64,000 bases of DNA from positions 445,001 to 509,000 of the forward strand of contig JABMCL010002046.1 in the NCBI GenBank assembly GCA_018857735.1. Reading direction: 5' to 3'. The notes beneath the pieces are model-generated. The model searched no databases. It was given only the letters and a program-made list of their open reading frames with translations, and was not told where the DNA came from. How positions within the stretch are numbered: the stretch's first letter is position 1; each line of letters starts with the position of its first letter. Below are positions 14,422-27,400 of the stretch, piece after piece. Both the position numbers and the translations under genes were made by a program. Source of the stretch: Alviniconcha marisindica. Taxonomy: Eukaryota > Mollusca > Gastropoda > Provannidae.

Positions 14422-14930
14422 CTGTGTGCGTGTGTGTGTGTTCTTAGTCACAGTTCCCACAGCAGTTTTCCAAAACGGAGAACAAAATTGCATTGGCTGT
14501 TTCTCTTGCGGTGACCTGGGAGCTTGGCCGTGTGAGGCGTCACTGAACCGCTGTACTGTATGTAGTCTACGCACGCCAACGTCTGTCCTGTAGTTTTGAT
14601 CGTACGGTGCTCCCTTCCCGTGAGCAGTGTCATGTCGCTGCATTCTTTCTGAGACTGCAAGATGAGTCAGCGCGCAAATCCCAGTGACCGACTGCACGGT
14701 GTTGAGTGGCAGGTTGATAGGATTACCACTCGGTGGGCGCAATGCTTTTCGCCGTTTTGGCCCACAGGTGTGCTCAGTGTTGGCGTTCAGCATGCGCAAC
14801 ATTTGATCGCACGCACGCCCCTAACTCCCCCTTCGTCTCCCGGCATCTCTGCTCGGCTCTCTCTTTTGGTTCTACGTGTTACAGATTTGAAAGGGATGCC
14901 TGGTGGTGGTAGTTATTCTGTGTGTGTGTG

Positions 14931-15021
<91 letters not shown>

Positions 15022-16646
15022 TGCACCTCGGGTATTGGGAATGCCTGAGTCTGCGAAAATCACAGCGTGTGAATCACATTCAAGTGGCTGTGACAGGGCA
15101 CCTGAGAATTTTAAATATTTCATTAGAAAAGTCCAGGGTGGTTGTTGGTGGTGGTGGTGTGAATGATAGAGTGTGTATGTATGTGTGTGTATGTGCCCCT
15201 CTCTCTCTCTCTCTTTGCCTCTGTCCCTCTCAGTCTCTGTCTCTCTCTTTTGTGTCTGTGTGTGTGTGTGTGTGTGTGTTCAAGCGTTTGTTTTACCTGT
15301 GCACATGGTCATACAGTATTTTATTATTGTGGCATCACCTGACAGGCTTTACTTAAGCCCACTTTAAAAGTTTTGACATAGTGTATTTATTACAGTTTTC
15401 AGGTTTCCATCCTTCCTTGCTTTCTTGTTTTTCTTGTAATCTTTCTTTTTCTTATTTGTCTCCCCCCCCCCCTCCCCCCTTCTTGTTTTTCTGGGTAGCT
15501 TGGAAGTAGAACACAACCAGTTGTTTCAACCATATTTTTTAAGAGGGAGTGTCAGTGTCAGAAGGCGAAGTTGTATCACCTGGTAATGTGTAAACAGCTG
15601 GCCTTGTTGTGACTTTTACATGCCACACTATCACCCCCCCCCCCCTTCCTCCCCCAATCCCCCAGCCCCCTACAGGGGCTAAGCTTCTCATCACCACTGC
15701 TTAAAGAGGGAAAATTGGGAAGGGTGAAGGACATTTTGAATCCCAGAGAGGAATGGGCAAACAAGTTTTGTTGTGACACTGCCACAGCATTAATTCTGGG
15801 GATAGTTCTGGATCAAGGACACTGACTGTAGGTGTACCCAGGGAAGGTCTCTGGCTGGATCTCACTGGGTATGGCTGCAGCAGCACTGGTTTGGAGAGGG
15901 AAAGCTAGGAGAGGGATGACAGAGAGTGAAGTAGGTTTTATACTGCTCCTAAAAAATAAACAGCTGATGTTGTTTTGACTGCGGCTCTGTTAATTGTACC
16001 ACAGTAGTACTAGCTGGCTTCCATCATCCCTCTAGAGAGGGAGGGTTAGGAAAGGTACCAGGTTGGGAGGGGGGAAGGGGGGGGGGGGGCAACAGGTATT
16101 GTTGTGACTGCCAGCACTGGGTAGACCCATCACCTGAGAAGGGACTGTAACATCAGTTTATAATCTTCACAGAAGGGATGTGTAAACCCTGGCTTTGGCT
16201 GTGACTTGGTCCACAGCTCCACCTCAGTCCAGCAGCACCCCAGGGGTCAGATGTACTTTAAAGTGGCAGTCACCAACTCCATTTTCATCCTCTCTGTTAC
16301 TTGTCAAGAGTGAGATTGTAGAGCCAATTCTTCCACATTTTTCTGACACGCCTCTTCTTTCCTTGTTCTTCCTATTGGGCAGCCACCAGCCAATACATTC
16401 TGCTCGGAGGTTATGCTTCACTCTGTGTGGTTGCAGTGCTCAGTTAACTCATTAAACTGATAAACAACGAAACAGAATAAGAAGAGAAGGTATCTTGGAT
16501 AGAGGGGATAAACAGAATAAGAAGAGAAGGTATCTTGGATAGAGGGGATGTGTAAGCTGAGATTGTGTTCATAGGTTCATTAATAGCTAAAAGAGAGGGC
16601 CGGTTTGTACAGAGGCCCAGTGACTCAATAGAAGTTTCAAACCCTT

Positions 16647-16715
<69 letters not shown>

Positions 16716-18383
16716 GAACAGCTGACTAGATCACTGTTCAAAGGCCAACAGAATGGTGCGAAATCACTTCCAGGCCTATTCAACCACCTTGACAGTTTAA
16801 CAGGGAAATGTGTGTAAGTGCCTCTTTAAGACTTCCTATGCCCAGCTTGGGAGAGATTTACTACAGCTCTCCAATTATCAGATAGGGATTTGCTCTGGGG
16901 GAAACTACAATGCCTCCTCCACAGGTAACACAAACCGCCCCCCTCCACCTGTTGGGGGGAAGCTGGAGGAGGTAATTGAGACTTGACTTTTGGTTCAAAG
17001 GCTGAAGGGAACTGGGTGTAGGCTCAGTGGTGTATGCCCACAGTGACCCTTTGTAGTTTCTTTGGGGTCACACAGGGAGGGGGAGAGTGAAGGAGAAGGG
17101 GGTGGAGGGAGCGAGGCGGCCTCATCAGAACACTTGAAGCATTTAGATTTTCTTTCCTTTCTGCTGAATTTGCAGGTATCCTTTTGCCTGCATGACTTGC
17201 TGTTAATGGAGAAAGTGATGCTTTTGTTTGATCCCAAAATTTGTCGGTACCAAACATGTGCCGAAATAAATGTGAAATTCAGATTTTCCACTGCAGTTAA
17301 ACACATTGCAGTTAAACACACTGGCCAGCACTGTAGTACAGTCTGACAGGTTAGATCTCTTTAGCAGCTTAAGGTATACCTTTTGGAGGGCATGTTTCAG
17401 TCAATGAAAGGATTTACCTTTGAGCTATTCCTGCTCCATGAGCTTGTACTTGAACTCTTTTTAAGTACCCGGTGGGAGACATTTTGAATCATTTTGGATG
17501 GTGCAGCAACTGTTAATGATCAGTTGTACAAGAGTGCAACATGAATGTTTATTCATTAATCAGACACAAATGAGTGAAATGTGAATTATATCAACACACG
17601 ATTATGATGGACTATTTTGGCTCAGTTTGCTGTTAACTGTCCTGACCCTGTGTGATTATTAAGGTGTTAAACCCAGCTACTGACAAATTATTTATTGCTA
17701 CCTGTAAATCCCTTATACAGTAGCCTGTGCTAAAGGTTGGGGTGGGGATGGTTGGTACCACTTGAACCCCTATCCATGTTATTTGGAAAGACAAGACAGG
17801 ACTCGCTAACACATTTTAGAATTTGTGTGCAGCAAATGCAGTGTCTTGAAAAATACGTACAACCAAACATGATGCTAAAACATACCAACAGTGTGTTTTT
17901 TAAAGAACAACCCTGCACTTATATAGTTAAAATTCTGTCTCTCGCACCTGCTGCAGAATTCCATGCAAGCCTGTTGGATAACAGCACTTTACTTGTGGTA
18001 TCCTTGAGCTTGGGACCCACCATGGTAATCAGCATTTTTCACCCGTGCCTAGTTAGTTCTTAGCCTTTCGCTGTTATTTGCAGGTTCCTGGCTTGTTTAT
18101 TTACATTCTTGGGTAGGCGGCCTATTGTCACCTGGCTCAGAGGTAGTGGAAGGGACTAGTTTAGAACTACCATCACAACTGTGAAAAAAGGTTAAGAGTT
18201 TTCTGCATTTTGACATTGTGCTGAGCTGCGAAATGTGGTGGGTCCTGCATGCAAATGAACTGTGGGAAACTAGCAATGCAGCTGGAAACTGAGGTAGACA
18301 GCCTCACCCACCATGGCCTGGCTGCTGTCAGAGTTGATACCTTCTAACAACCAACTTCACACCCTGACATCAGAAAAACAGAG

Positions 18384-18453
<70 letters not shown>

Positions 18454-21400
18454 CAGGCATTCTGTCATACAGATTTGGGCTTTTTCTGCATATATATGGT
18501 AAATGCATGGGGTTTTAGCAGCTGCGTCACAAGGGTATATTTTGCCTGTAATTTTTTTTTTTCTTTCTGCATATTTGCAAGCTCTGCAAGCAGAGTTGGC
18601 TTGATGGATCACAGCTGCAGTTCATGGACAGGCCTAGTGTAGTGTCTTTGCCCCAGGTGATTGGTGAAACAGCAAGCAAGGGCTGACACCACCACCCATC
18701 TTAATGCACAGTTGTTCTGGCGGTGACAGTGTATACAACCTTAGGTATAGGCTTCCATTCCCTCCAGCCTCCCAGTACATGCTTGGTCACTGCCTGGGAG
18801 GCACACTAGGTGTTAAAGAAATCAGAGACAAACTAAGTGCTAAAAAAATCAGAGACACACTAAGTGTTAAAGAAATCGGATAAGTGTTAAAGAAATCGGA
18901 GACAAACTAAGTGTTAAAGAAATCAGAGACACACTAAGTGCTAAAGAAATTAATAATAATGTACATTTATCATGCGCTCATCAACGCCCTGAGTGCTCAC
19001 ATGATACATATTAACCTAAATATGATATTCTATACACATGTTGAGCATAGTGCTACCAAAACAATTTACATAAAGTATTATATAATAAAAAAACCCACTA
19101 CAAACACACACACAAACACACACACACACACACACACGCACTGACTGTAGCACAAACTGGGTACTGATATTAGTTAGGATGGAAATACTGTGAGAAGAGG
19201 AAGGTTTTCAGTCTGGCTTTAAAAGATGACAGGAAATTGGAGACATACTAGGTGCTAAACAAATCAGAGACATGCCATTGCTTGGTAGAGGAGGTGGTTA
19301 GTTAGTTAGTGATTTTAACATCTGGCCAACCACACAGGATCACCTCAGGATGATAAAGGAGGTAGACTTAAAATGAAAGTTTAAAAACAAAAGTGACTTT
19401 TTTTTAAATGTGTTTTAGGGTTAAACTTAAATGTCTGTTAAATCACTTTGTTAGCTTTCTGTGAAGAGTATGATTCTATGAATCAGATTTTGTGTAAAGT
19501 TCGATCGTTCTTTGAAAGTGTAGACCTGACAGTAATTTCTTACTCCAGTGTTACATTGACTGGTCATTCATGGTATTTCATTTATTGCATCATTTTATTT
19601 CACAGATTTGGTGGTTCGATGATTGTGCTTCAGAGGCTACGGTCATGTTGCTTGCATGCGACTGTTGATGAGTCGGTGTTGTTTCCCTGTGTGCAGGTCT
19701 GCCCAATGGATGGGAACAAGACTTCACTCCTGAGGGGGCTACCTACTTCATAGAGTGAGTTCATAACTGTGTAGAAAAGAGATGCCTGAAAGTGGCCACT
19801 GCCACTTCAAACACATAGACAGTGCATAGTTGTGTTGCTTTGCCTGCATTTGTGCTGGGGTAGGAGTGGCTGGGTGTAGGTGGATGATTTGTGTGGCTGG
19901 TTTTTGGGCCTGTCTCAGCATGGCTGGTTCATGTGCCTGCGTTTCAGCATGGGTGGTTCATGTGCTTGTGTCTCAGCATGGCTGGTTCTTGGGCCTGTGT
20001 CTCAGCATGGCAGTTTCTGGGGCCTGTGTCTCAACATGGCTGGTTCCTGTGCCTGTGTCTCAGCATGGCTGGTTCTTGTGCCTGTGTCTCAGCGTGGCTG
20101 GTTCCTGTGCCTGTGTCTCAGCATGGCTGGTTCCTGTGCCTGTGTCTCAGCATGGCTGGTTCATGTGCCTGTGTCTCAGCATGGCTGGTTCATGTGCCTG
20201 TGTCTCAGCATGGCTGATTGATGTGCCTGTGTCTCAGCATGGCTGGTTCATGTGCCTGTGTTTCAGTGTGGCTGGTTCATGTGCCTGTGTCTCAGCATGG
20301 CTGATTGATGTGCCTGTGTCAGCATGGCTGGTTCATGTGCCTGTGTTTCAGTGTGGCTGGTTCGTGTGCTTGTGTCTGGGTGTGCATGGTACAGGGGAGA
20401 CTAGGGGCAGTTTCTCTTCCTTATTTTTTATGGATTCTTGAGTCTCTTGGAGATGTTAAGTGTTGGTTGTAAAATTACACAGGTTTACTCAAGTTGCATT
20501 ATGTAATATATATGTAGACGTATACTAAGGGTGTGATCAGTCTGTGTGTTTGTGGTGTGCACATGATGTCCAGTGTGAGTATGCAGTTTGTTTGTCTTTG
20601 CTGTGTGTGTGTGTGTGTGTGTGTGCACGCGCAGTGGAGAGTGTGTGGTGTGGTGTGTGTGTGTGTAGTATTATGTGTGTTATAGATCAGATACCCCATG
20701 GTGAAAGCACCTTGAGTTACTGAGGGAGCTTTTCTTTTTCAGTGTTTACATTAATTTATAGACTTGGAAATATAAATCCCATTGGCATTTACCTTTTGCT
20801 TGTATTTCAAAAGGTCTCACTGACATAGGCTACTGTTTGAACAGTTATCCACATCCTTATGCAACTGGAATGTGTGAAAAAGAACTATGCAGCTGTATTA
20901 CTTTTGCTGAGTGTTAGCCGAGTAACATTTCAGGGCGTCCAGTGTGCATCCACACCCTTGGAAAGAATCAGTATTATGATTATGATGCATTGACGGGTGG
21001 CTGAATGAATTTTGCAATGGAATACAAGAGGTGTTCAAAATAGTATTCATTGCTGTACTTTTGAATGTCCCTGTATGTGTTAGGCTTACAGGCAATTTGT
21101 GGCTAAGTCTGTCTGTTCAACACCAGTGATTACATTTATAGCGCTTCCCTCAGGCTTCAGATATTATCACAAGAAATATTTGGCACAGGCACCTGACATG
21201 GGCTGACTTTGTTTGGTAACTTATTTAACTGATTGCAGTATGATAGCATGATAGCAATTTATGATTGATTTCTGATGACATGCCCTCCCCCCACACCCTT
21301 ACCAGAAAAAAGAAAGGTTTTTGTTGTTATCAATAAAATTAAGACGACCCTGATGTCGGGTGCCTGTATAATTTAGGCACTGTCATAGTTGGGGATTGGT

Positions 21401-24400
21401 GTGTGACCGAAAGGAAAGTATTGTGAAGATGCTATGCCTTCGGGGGGATATGATTAATCTCCCAGGAAAGTTACTGATGTCTGTCAGCTTATTTACATAT
21501 TGTTGCCTGTACACATGAATGTAATGATATATATGTGTAGATGTATCTATACATGGGCAAGACTAACATTTGTATACCAGCTGAACAGCATACTTTGAAC
21601 AGTCTGATGTTTCCGGCTGTGTGATTAGCTTCAGTGCGATTTGTTTATATTGTTTTGGCAGTTGAATTTTGTTTTTGGAACTGCAGTATTTTAAGGCATC
21701 GGCCACAGAGCTGGGTCCTTGCTGTCAAGATGTTGACTAAGTGGTATGTAATTTATGTGCTTGTGATGATCTAGCTCTTTAATGAGCAGTGAGCTGTCTT
21801 TAAAGAGCATTGATTCAGGTCTTCAGAGTGTACGAAAAATCATGTGTAACGTGGCAAATGTCTGCGAATTGGGGACGCTTAATCACACCCAACTTGAGAA
21901 TGACAGAGGAAATCATTGTTTCCTTGTCACATTTTGTGTGCGTGTGTTTGTTCTTTGTTTCAGCCACAACAACCAGCAGACGACATTTGGCCATCCAGTG
22001 ACAGGCCGGCTAGTGTCTGAGGAGAACCCACCCCCACCCCCCAGGTTGGTGTTCCAGATTGACACCCAGTACCTGATTAATGATACAGTCTGGTTGAAGC
22101 TTAGGAAAGTAAATCTTCAAGTGAGCGATATGAGGGGTGGTCCAGGAATAAAACAGTGTGTTCTTCTTACTGTTTTTTTCATGAGGGTACTGATACTTTT
22201 ATAGGATAGTCTGATCTTTTTCTTGTGTTGTTCCTGGCTGTCTGTCATGAGGGCTTTTTGGTGGACTTTTTCCTAGGTCCTTCTCTGTGTTCCTTATGGG
22301 GTACTTACAGTAATTACAGTAATACATTCTGATGGACTTCTTGCTGTGTTCTTCTGTCATGAGGGCACTTATACTACAGCGCAGTTCATTCATTTGGAGA
22401 GTTTTTCTGCTCCAAAACCTCACCAAACATGAGTGAGTGAGTGAGTTTGTGGATTTTAAAGTCCTGCCAACCACACAGGGTCACATCAGGATGAACCTCA
22501 TATTCAAATTTGGCAAAAGGGCCATTAAGAAGGAACTGAGCTGGAAGAACAGAGTAAAAAACCAGAGTTAATAAGGAGAATCTGACTAATAAGAAGTAGA
22601 CAGAGAAACAGAAACAGAAGGCAGCAACAGACTTGACTCCAAATATGAAAGCAGTATTATGTCATGAAAATGAATAGTCGATCAGGATTTTACTTGTTGG
22701 ATAAATCTTTGTTTTGCATAACCCTCATGGTTAACTGGGCATTAAAAACCATTTACTTACTTACCCTGACAGTCGACAGAGCATTGAACTTCAAGTATAT
22801 GTGCATCTCTTGTTTCCCCAACAAGGATGCTGACAAGCTGGAGGTCTCATTGTGTTTCAGCTCACCACCTCAGAGCCCCAACGACCGGTCTGATCTGAGA
22901 CGAGGGACAACAAATGCCAAACAAAGGTAGGCTGTTGTGAGACCACGGGGGAAGAAAATCTGTTCACTGTGAGATGGAAAATGAAAAATATGTTTATAAT
23001 GAATAAAAGTAGCCCACTGGGCTGTGAACCGCGAAGTTCGTTCTCAGCCCAGCAGCCTGAAAAATGAAAAATACTTTTTCCTTTGTAATGAAAAAAGTAG
23101 CTTACTGGGCTTTGAACTTTGAAGTTCATTCTCAGCCCAGTGGGCTACTACTTTTGGTCTTGGCTCTCCTAGCAGCTTAACATTTGTTGTTGTTGTTGAT
23201 CGCTTTTATATAGTGCTATTGTCTGCTCTTGCATGTGATTCTACATTAGTGACTATCTTTTCATAGCACTTTTGAATATCCACTGAAGTGGTGTACTTAC
23301 AGTACTGACATGGCTGGGGCCACATGAAACTGCTGCCATCTTGGCATGTTCTGTGTACACCATACAACCATGCACCATGTCACTTCATACAAAGCCACAT
23401 ACATAAGATGCATGTGTGTTTAGCTGTAACCTGCCACCTGCACTTTTGGCAGAAAGACCGTGATTTTTTGTATGTGCTACTGTGGTAATGGGGGGGGGGG
23501 GGGATGGATACCGAAATAAGAGTCAGCACAGAATACCTGCCTTGGGAGAGCATATTTCTGCAAAAAGCCTTGTTGAAATGGAGACTGCCAGAGCTGTTAA
23601 GTGATGAAACTGAGACAGCAGAGACAGGGAACCTGACCCAGAGATAGGAGCTGTTGCCATGGAATGAGATCCTCTTTCAGGGTTCTCAGCTGCTTGGGGG
23701 CTAAGCGTCTTACTACTGGGCCACCCAGGCCAGCGACCTGACAGGTCAGATCGTTACAGGTGTGGGAATGGCAGGTACAGTTGAGGTCACCTGCTTCGGT
23801 CAGGGATTCCATCAATTGAGCAAAGCGACAGGACTTACGTATTAGTAGGGCTGGCATGCATGACACTGACGGATTGATAAGCTGCATGTTGGTGGTGGTG
23901 TTTCAGGAGCATCAAGGCCCCCTCAGCCAAACGCAACCCCAACGCACAGGTAGTGCGGCGAGGATTTCTCTACCGTCTGGTGAGTTTGCTTCTGGCTGTC
24001 TGGCTGGCCTACTGACTGACGTAATTCCCTGCTGACGTCTTTCTTAACCCGTGTTTGACCCCGTGTATCTCGCCTTACTACACCAATGCTGGCAGATGGG
24101 TCTCATTGCAATAGCAAGTTTGTGACTGTCAGTGTCATGGTATGAGACCTTATGTTTCTGTCCTTGCAACCAAGTGTCCTGTTTTGTTGGAATATCACCA
24201 AAGTACCAAAGACTAGTAGTAGTAGTAGTTGGATTTTAACGTCCTGTCAAATGCACAGGGTCACCTCATGATGAACACTAAAGAAGCAGCTGCCTTGCTT
24301 GAGAATCCAGAAGTAGGGGATTGGGGGGTGGGGTTTTTTGAGGATAGCATACCTACTTGAAATAAGAAGCAGCTGTGAACAGATGATTTCCTGGACAATA

Positions 24401-27400
24401 AAAGTAAGTAGCATTGATTGAAGTAGGAAATAACTGTGGACAAATGATTTCCTATACAATGGGGGGGCATACCTACTTGAAATAAGAAGTAACTTTGGAC
24501 AAATGATTTCCTATGGGGGTGGGGGGGGGGGGGGGCATACCTACTTGAAATAAGAAGTAACTGTGGACAAATGATTTCCTGGACAATGAAAGTAGGGGTG
24601 GGGTGGATGGGGCATACCTACTTGAAATACGAAATAACTGGACAAATGATTTCCTAGACAATGGGGGGGGGGGGGGGGGGGGGGCATACCTACTTGAAAT
24701 AAGAAGTAACTGTAGAAATTTTTCTAGATAATGAAAGTAGCTGGGGGTTGATGGTTAAGGGGGGAGGGAGGGGGGGGGGGGAACCAGAGGTGAACAGACA
24801 ACTGTGCAGTGTTTTCAGGAAGGGGATGTTGGGGTGGGAGGGGTGTCATTCAACCCTTGGGGGTAACACTGGCTTGTGTGTTCTTCAGGAGAGTGGGGGT
24901 ATCTCCAAGGCGTGGAAGAGAAGGTGGTGTGTGCTGGCAGACTTTGCTCTCTTCATCTACAAAAGTAAGTTTATATGTGTAAGGTTTTAGAAATTGTTTT
25001 AATCTGTCTGTGTGTGTGTGTGTGTGTGTGTGTGCGTGCACGCGCATGGAACTGCATAGCTCATTTGTACACTGTGTTGTAAAAACTGATTTGAATGATT
25101 AGGATATATGATGTCTGGTACCCACTTTTGATTATTGCATCCTGTTGCATGTATTGCATTAGGATGTGTTTTTCATCAGCTCCTTTATTTTTGTGTGTTG
25201 CATTCCCCCCATGTGCTAGCACCCCCCCTCCACCCTTCCCATTAACCCCCACCCCCCATTGATCAGTTTTAACAGTGCATGCACCAGCACATTTGCAGAC
25301 TTTGATGCACTGGCATGTTGACTGGTACGTACAGGTGATGATGAGAAGGCAGCTCTGGGCTCTGTCCTGTTGCCGAGTTACAGAATCAACCGTTGCACTT
25401 CAGAAGATCCAGTTCAGAAGGAATTTGCTTTCAAGGTAGGTCCTGAGTAGGGAGGGACTGAGCAACAGGCAAATGGAGCATCAGTATGCATGGAGAGGGA
25501 GAGAGTTGTGAACGCCAGGTGACCTTGTCTGTGGTGAAACAAATAGGTACCCATTATTTGTGAATTCTGCAGTAAGATGCAACGTTACTGGTTAAAATTA
25601 ACGAGAACGGAGGCCTCCAAATTACCAGGCAAAGCATATAGGATGTTACATGTACAGTACTAGATGCTGGAGGTAAAAGGGTTTGGGCCTCTAATGTTTA
25701 TTGTAAGTTGTATCAGTATGCAGAGAGAAACATAGAGGAGCAGTAGACTGAGAGACAGAGAGCGGCAGTCGGCAGAGAGAGACAAACAAATCAAGTAGCT
25801 GTAGGCACAGAGAGAGAGGGAGAGAGCAGCAGCGGACAGCAAGTTGGGGGGGGGGGGGGGGGGGGGGGGGGCAGTAGAGATAGAAGTCAGAGAGAGCTAA
25901 AGATTTGAAGATACATATATCCTCATGTGACTGGAATCAGTCTTGTGCACTGCTCTTGCTTTGTCATTGCATCAACTGAAGTAACACTGGTTCTTGCTTT
26001 GTCATTGCATCAACTGAAGTAACACTGGTTCTTGCTTTGTCATTGCATCAACTGAAGTAACACTGGTTCTTGCTTTGCCATTGCATCAACTGAAGTAACA
26101 CTGGTTCTTGCTGTTGCGGTGGCAGGTCGAGCATGAGAACACCAAGACTGTGTACTTCCACACGGACACACAGACCGACCTAGACAGCTGGCTGTCCAAC
26201 CTACAAATGGCAGCCACCATGAAAGGGGGCAGTGGGTAAGTTCCTTGACTGTCTCTGGGATCAGTAATGGTGGCATCATGAAAAAGAGCAGGTCAGGCCG
26301 GCACGCTCTCTGTAAAAAAGCAAAAAATTGGACGGACTCCAGCTTTGAGGAGAACCACCTCACCCGTGCTCCCGAGACACTCGTGAGGGGAGGAAGGCGG
26401 CTTGAACAACTGGACTGTTTGTTGAGTATTCCCCGCCTTCACTGTGAGCAGACTTTCAAATCCTGAAGTTGGCTTCTTGTAGTCTTGACACGTGTAGAGT
26501 CTTCATTATCAGAAATGATGGACTACCAAGAATAAAATATAATGTTCTTAGGGTAACATGGGCTGATTTGTTTTGATTACATCCAGTGTCTGCTGGTAAC
26601 TTGACTGGTGTCTGATTGTGACCAGTTTGTTTACCACACACACACACACAACACACACACACACACTCAGGTGCACAGAAGGACTGTAACAAATGGGGAG
26701 GGGGGGGGGGGGGGCGCAAATAAGAAGACAGAATTTGAAATCACTTGTGGCATTGTTTGTAGAGGTGAGTTTTACAATTGATGGTAAGTGTTATTAAGAA
26801 TTTGAAATCACTTGTGGCATTGTTTGCTGAGGTGAGTTTTACATTGGGTGATAAGTATTACATAATCTGGGCAAGCAATATATATATATAAGCTGAAACA
26901 GGGCTGAGGCCTAGAGCACTTGCATGGAATGAAAGAGGGGGTTAACAGTGTTCAGTAAGCGTGGCAGACACAACAGGAGACACAACAACATAGACCCCAG
27001 TTTTCATCTCCACTGCCGCTGGTGGCACACACCCATTCACATTTTCCACCACAGCATTGTCAGCAACTGAGTAATCTGTAAGCAGTGTTGATGATGGCTA
27101 GGGCTGTGCCAGTCAACATTTGCTCCTGGTGACCGCTATGGTAGTCGGATTGGCCTAGTCAGACACTCAAAATGCCTGTGGGAATTGCAAAACTCAGTGC
27201 TTGTTTGTTTGTAAGAGGTGGGTTTTTTGTTTTCGTTTTTCAGGTGCACAACCCCTAACAGTGACATAATCTTCAGTATGATGAAAGTCAGTCTACGGAA
27301 GAAGATCTGTGATAGTCATTTCTCTCTGGGTGTTTTGCAGGTTTAATCGTGAAGCCAACAACAACAACATCAAGCCAGGCCCGGCAGGGATGGGACAGAG

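Larger units (their letters stand above)
12591..14924. other. Intron 1, CpG-rich block, part 3
   Basis: Poly-G runs at about 13109-13132 and 13773-13794, CT tract 13180-13213, GT tract 14388-14447. CpG density drops after about 14.85 kb. No coding feature supported. Confidence 0.5.
15020..19696. other. End of intron 1, CpG-poor
   Basis: C runs at 15463-15472 and 15634-15644 and G run at 16076-16089; the repeats listed separately; otherwise unremarkable intron ending in TTTCCCTGTGTGCAG. Confidence 0.5.

Noticed and set aside
19830..20441. 203-residue open frame of a 29-residue peptide repeat
   Set aside because: It is the 29-bp minisatellite read through; two other forward frames are equally open, so openness carries no coding signal.
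23690..23735. Second tRNA-like A box (GGTGGCCCAGTAGTAAGACG, minus strand)
   Set aside because: No B box or arm pairing found at the right distance.
27244..27286. Candidate 43-nt cassette exon with strong TTTTTCAG acceptor and GTCAGT donor
   Set aside because: Inclusion leaves phase 0, but the next exon needs phase 2, so it would shift the frame; at most a poison exon.
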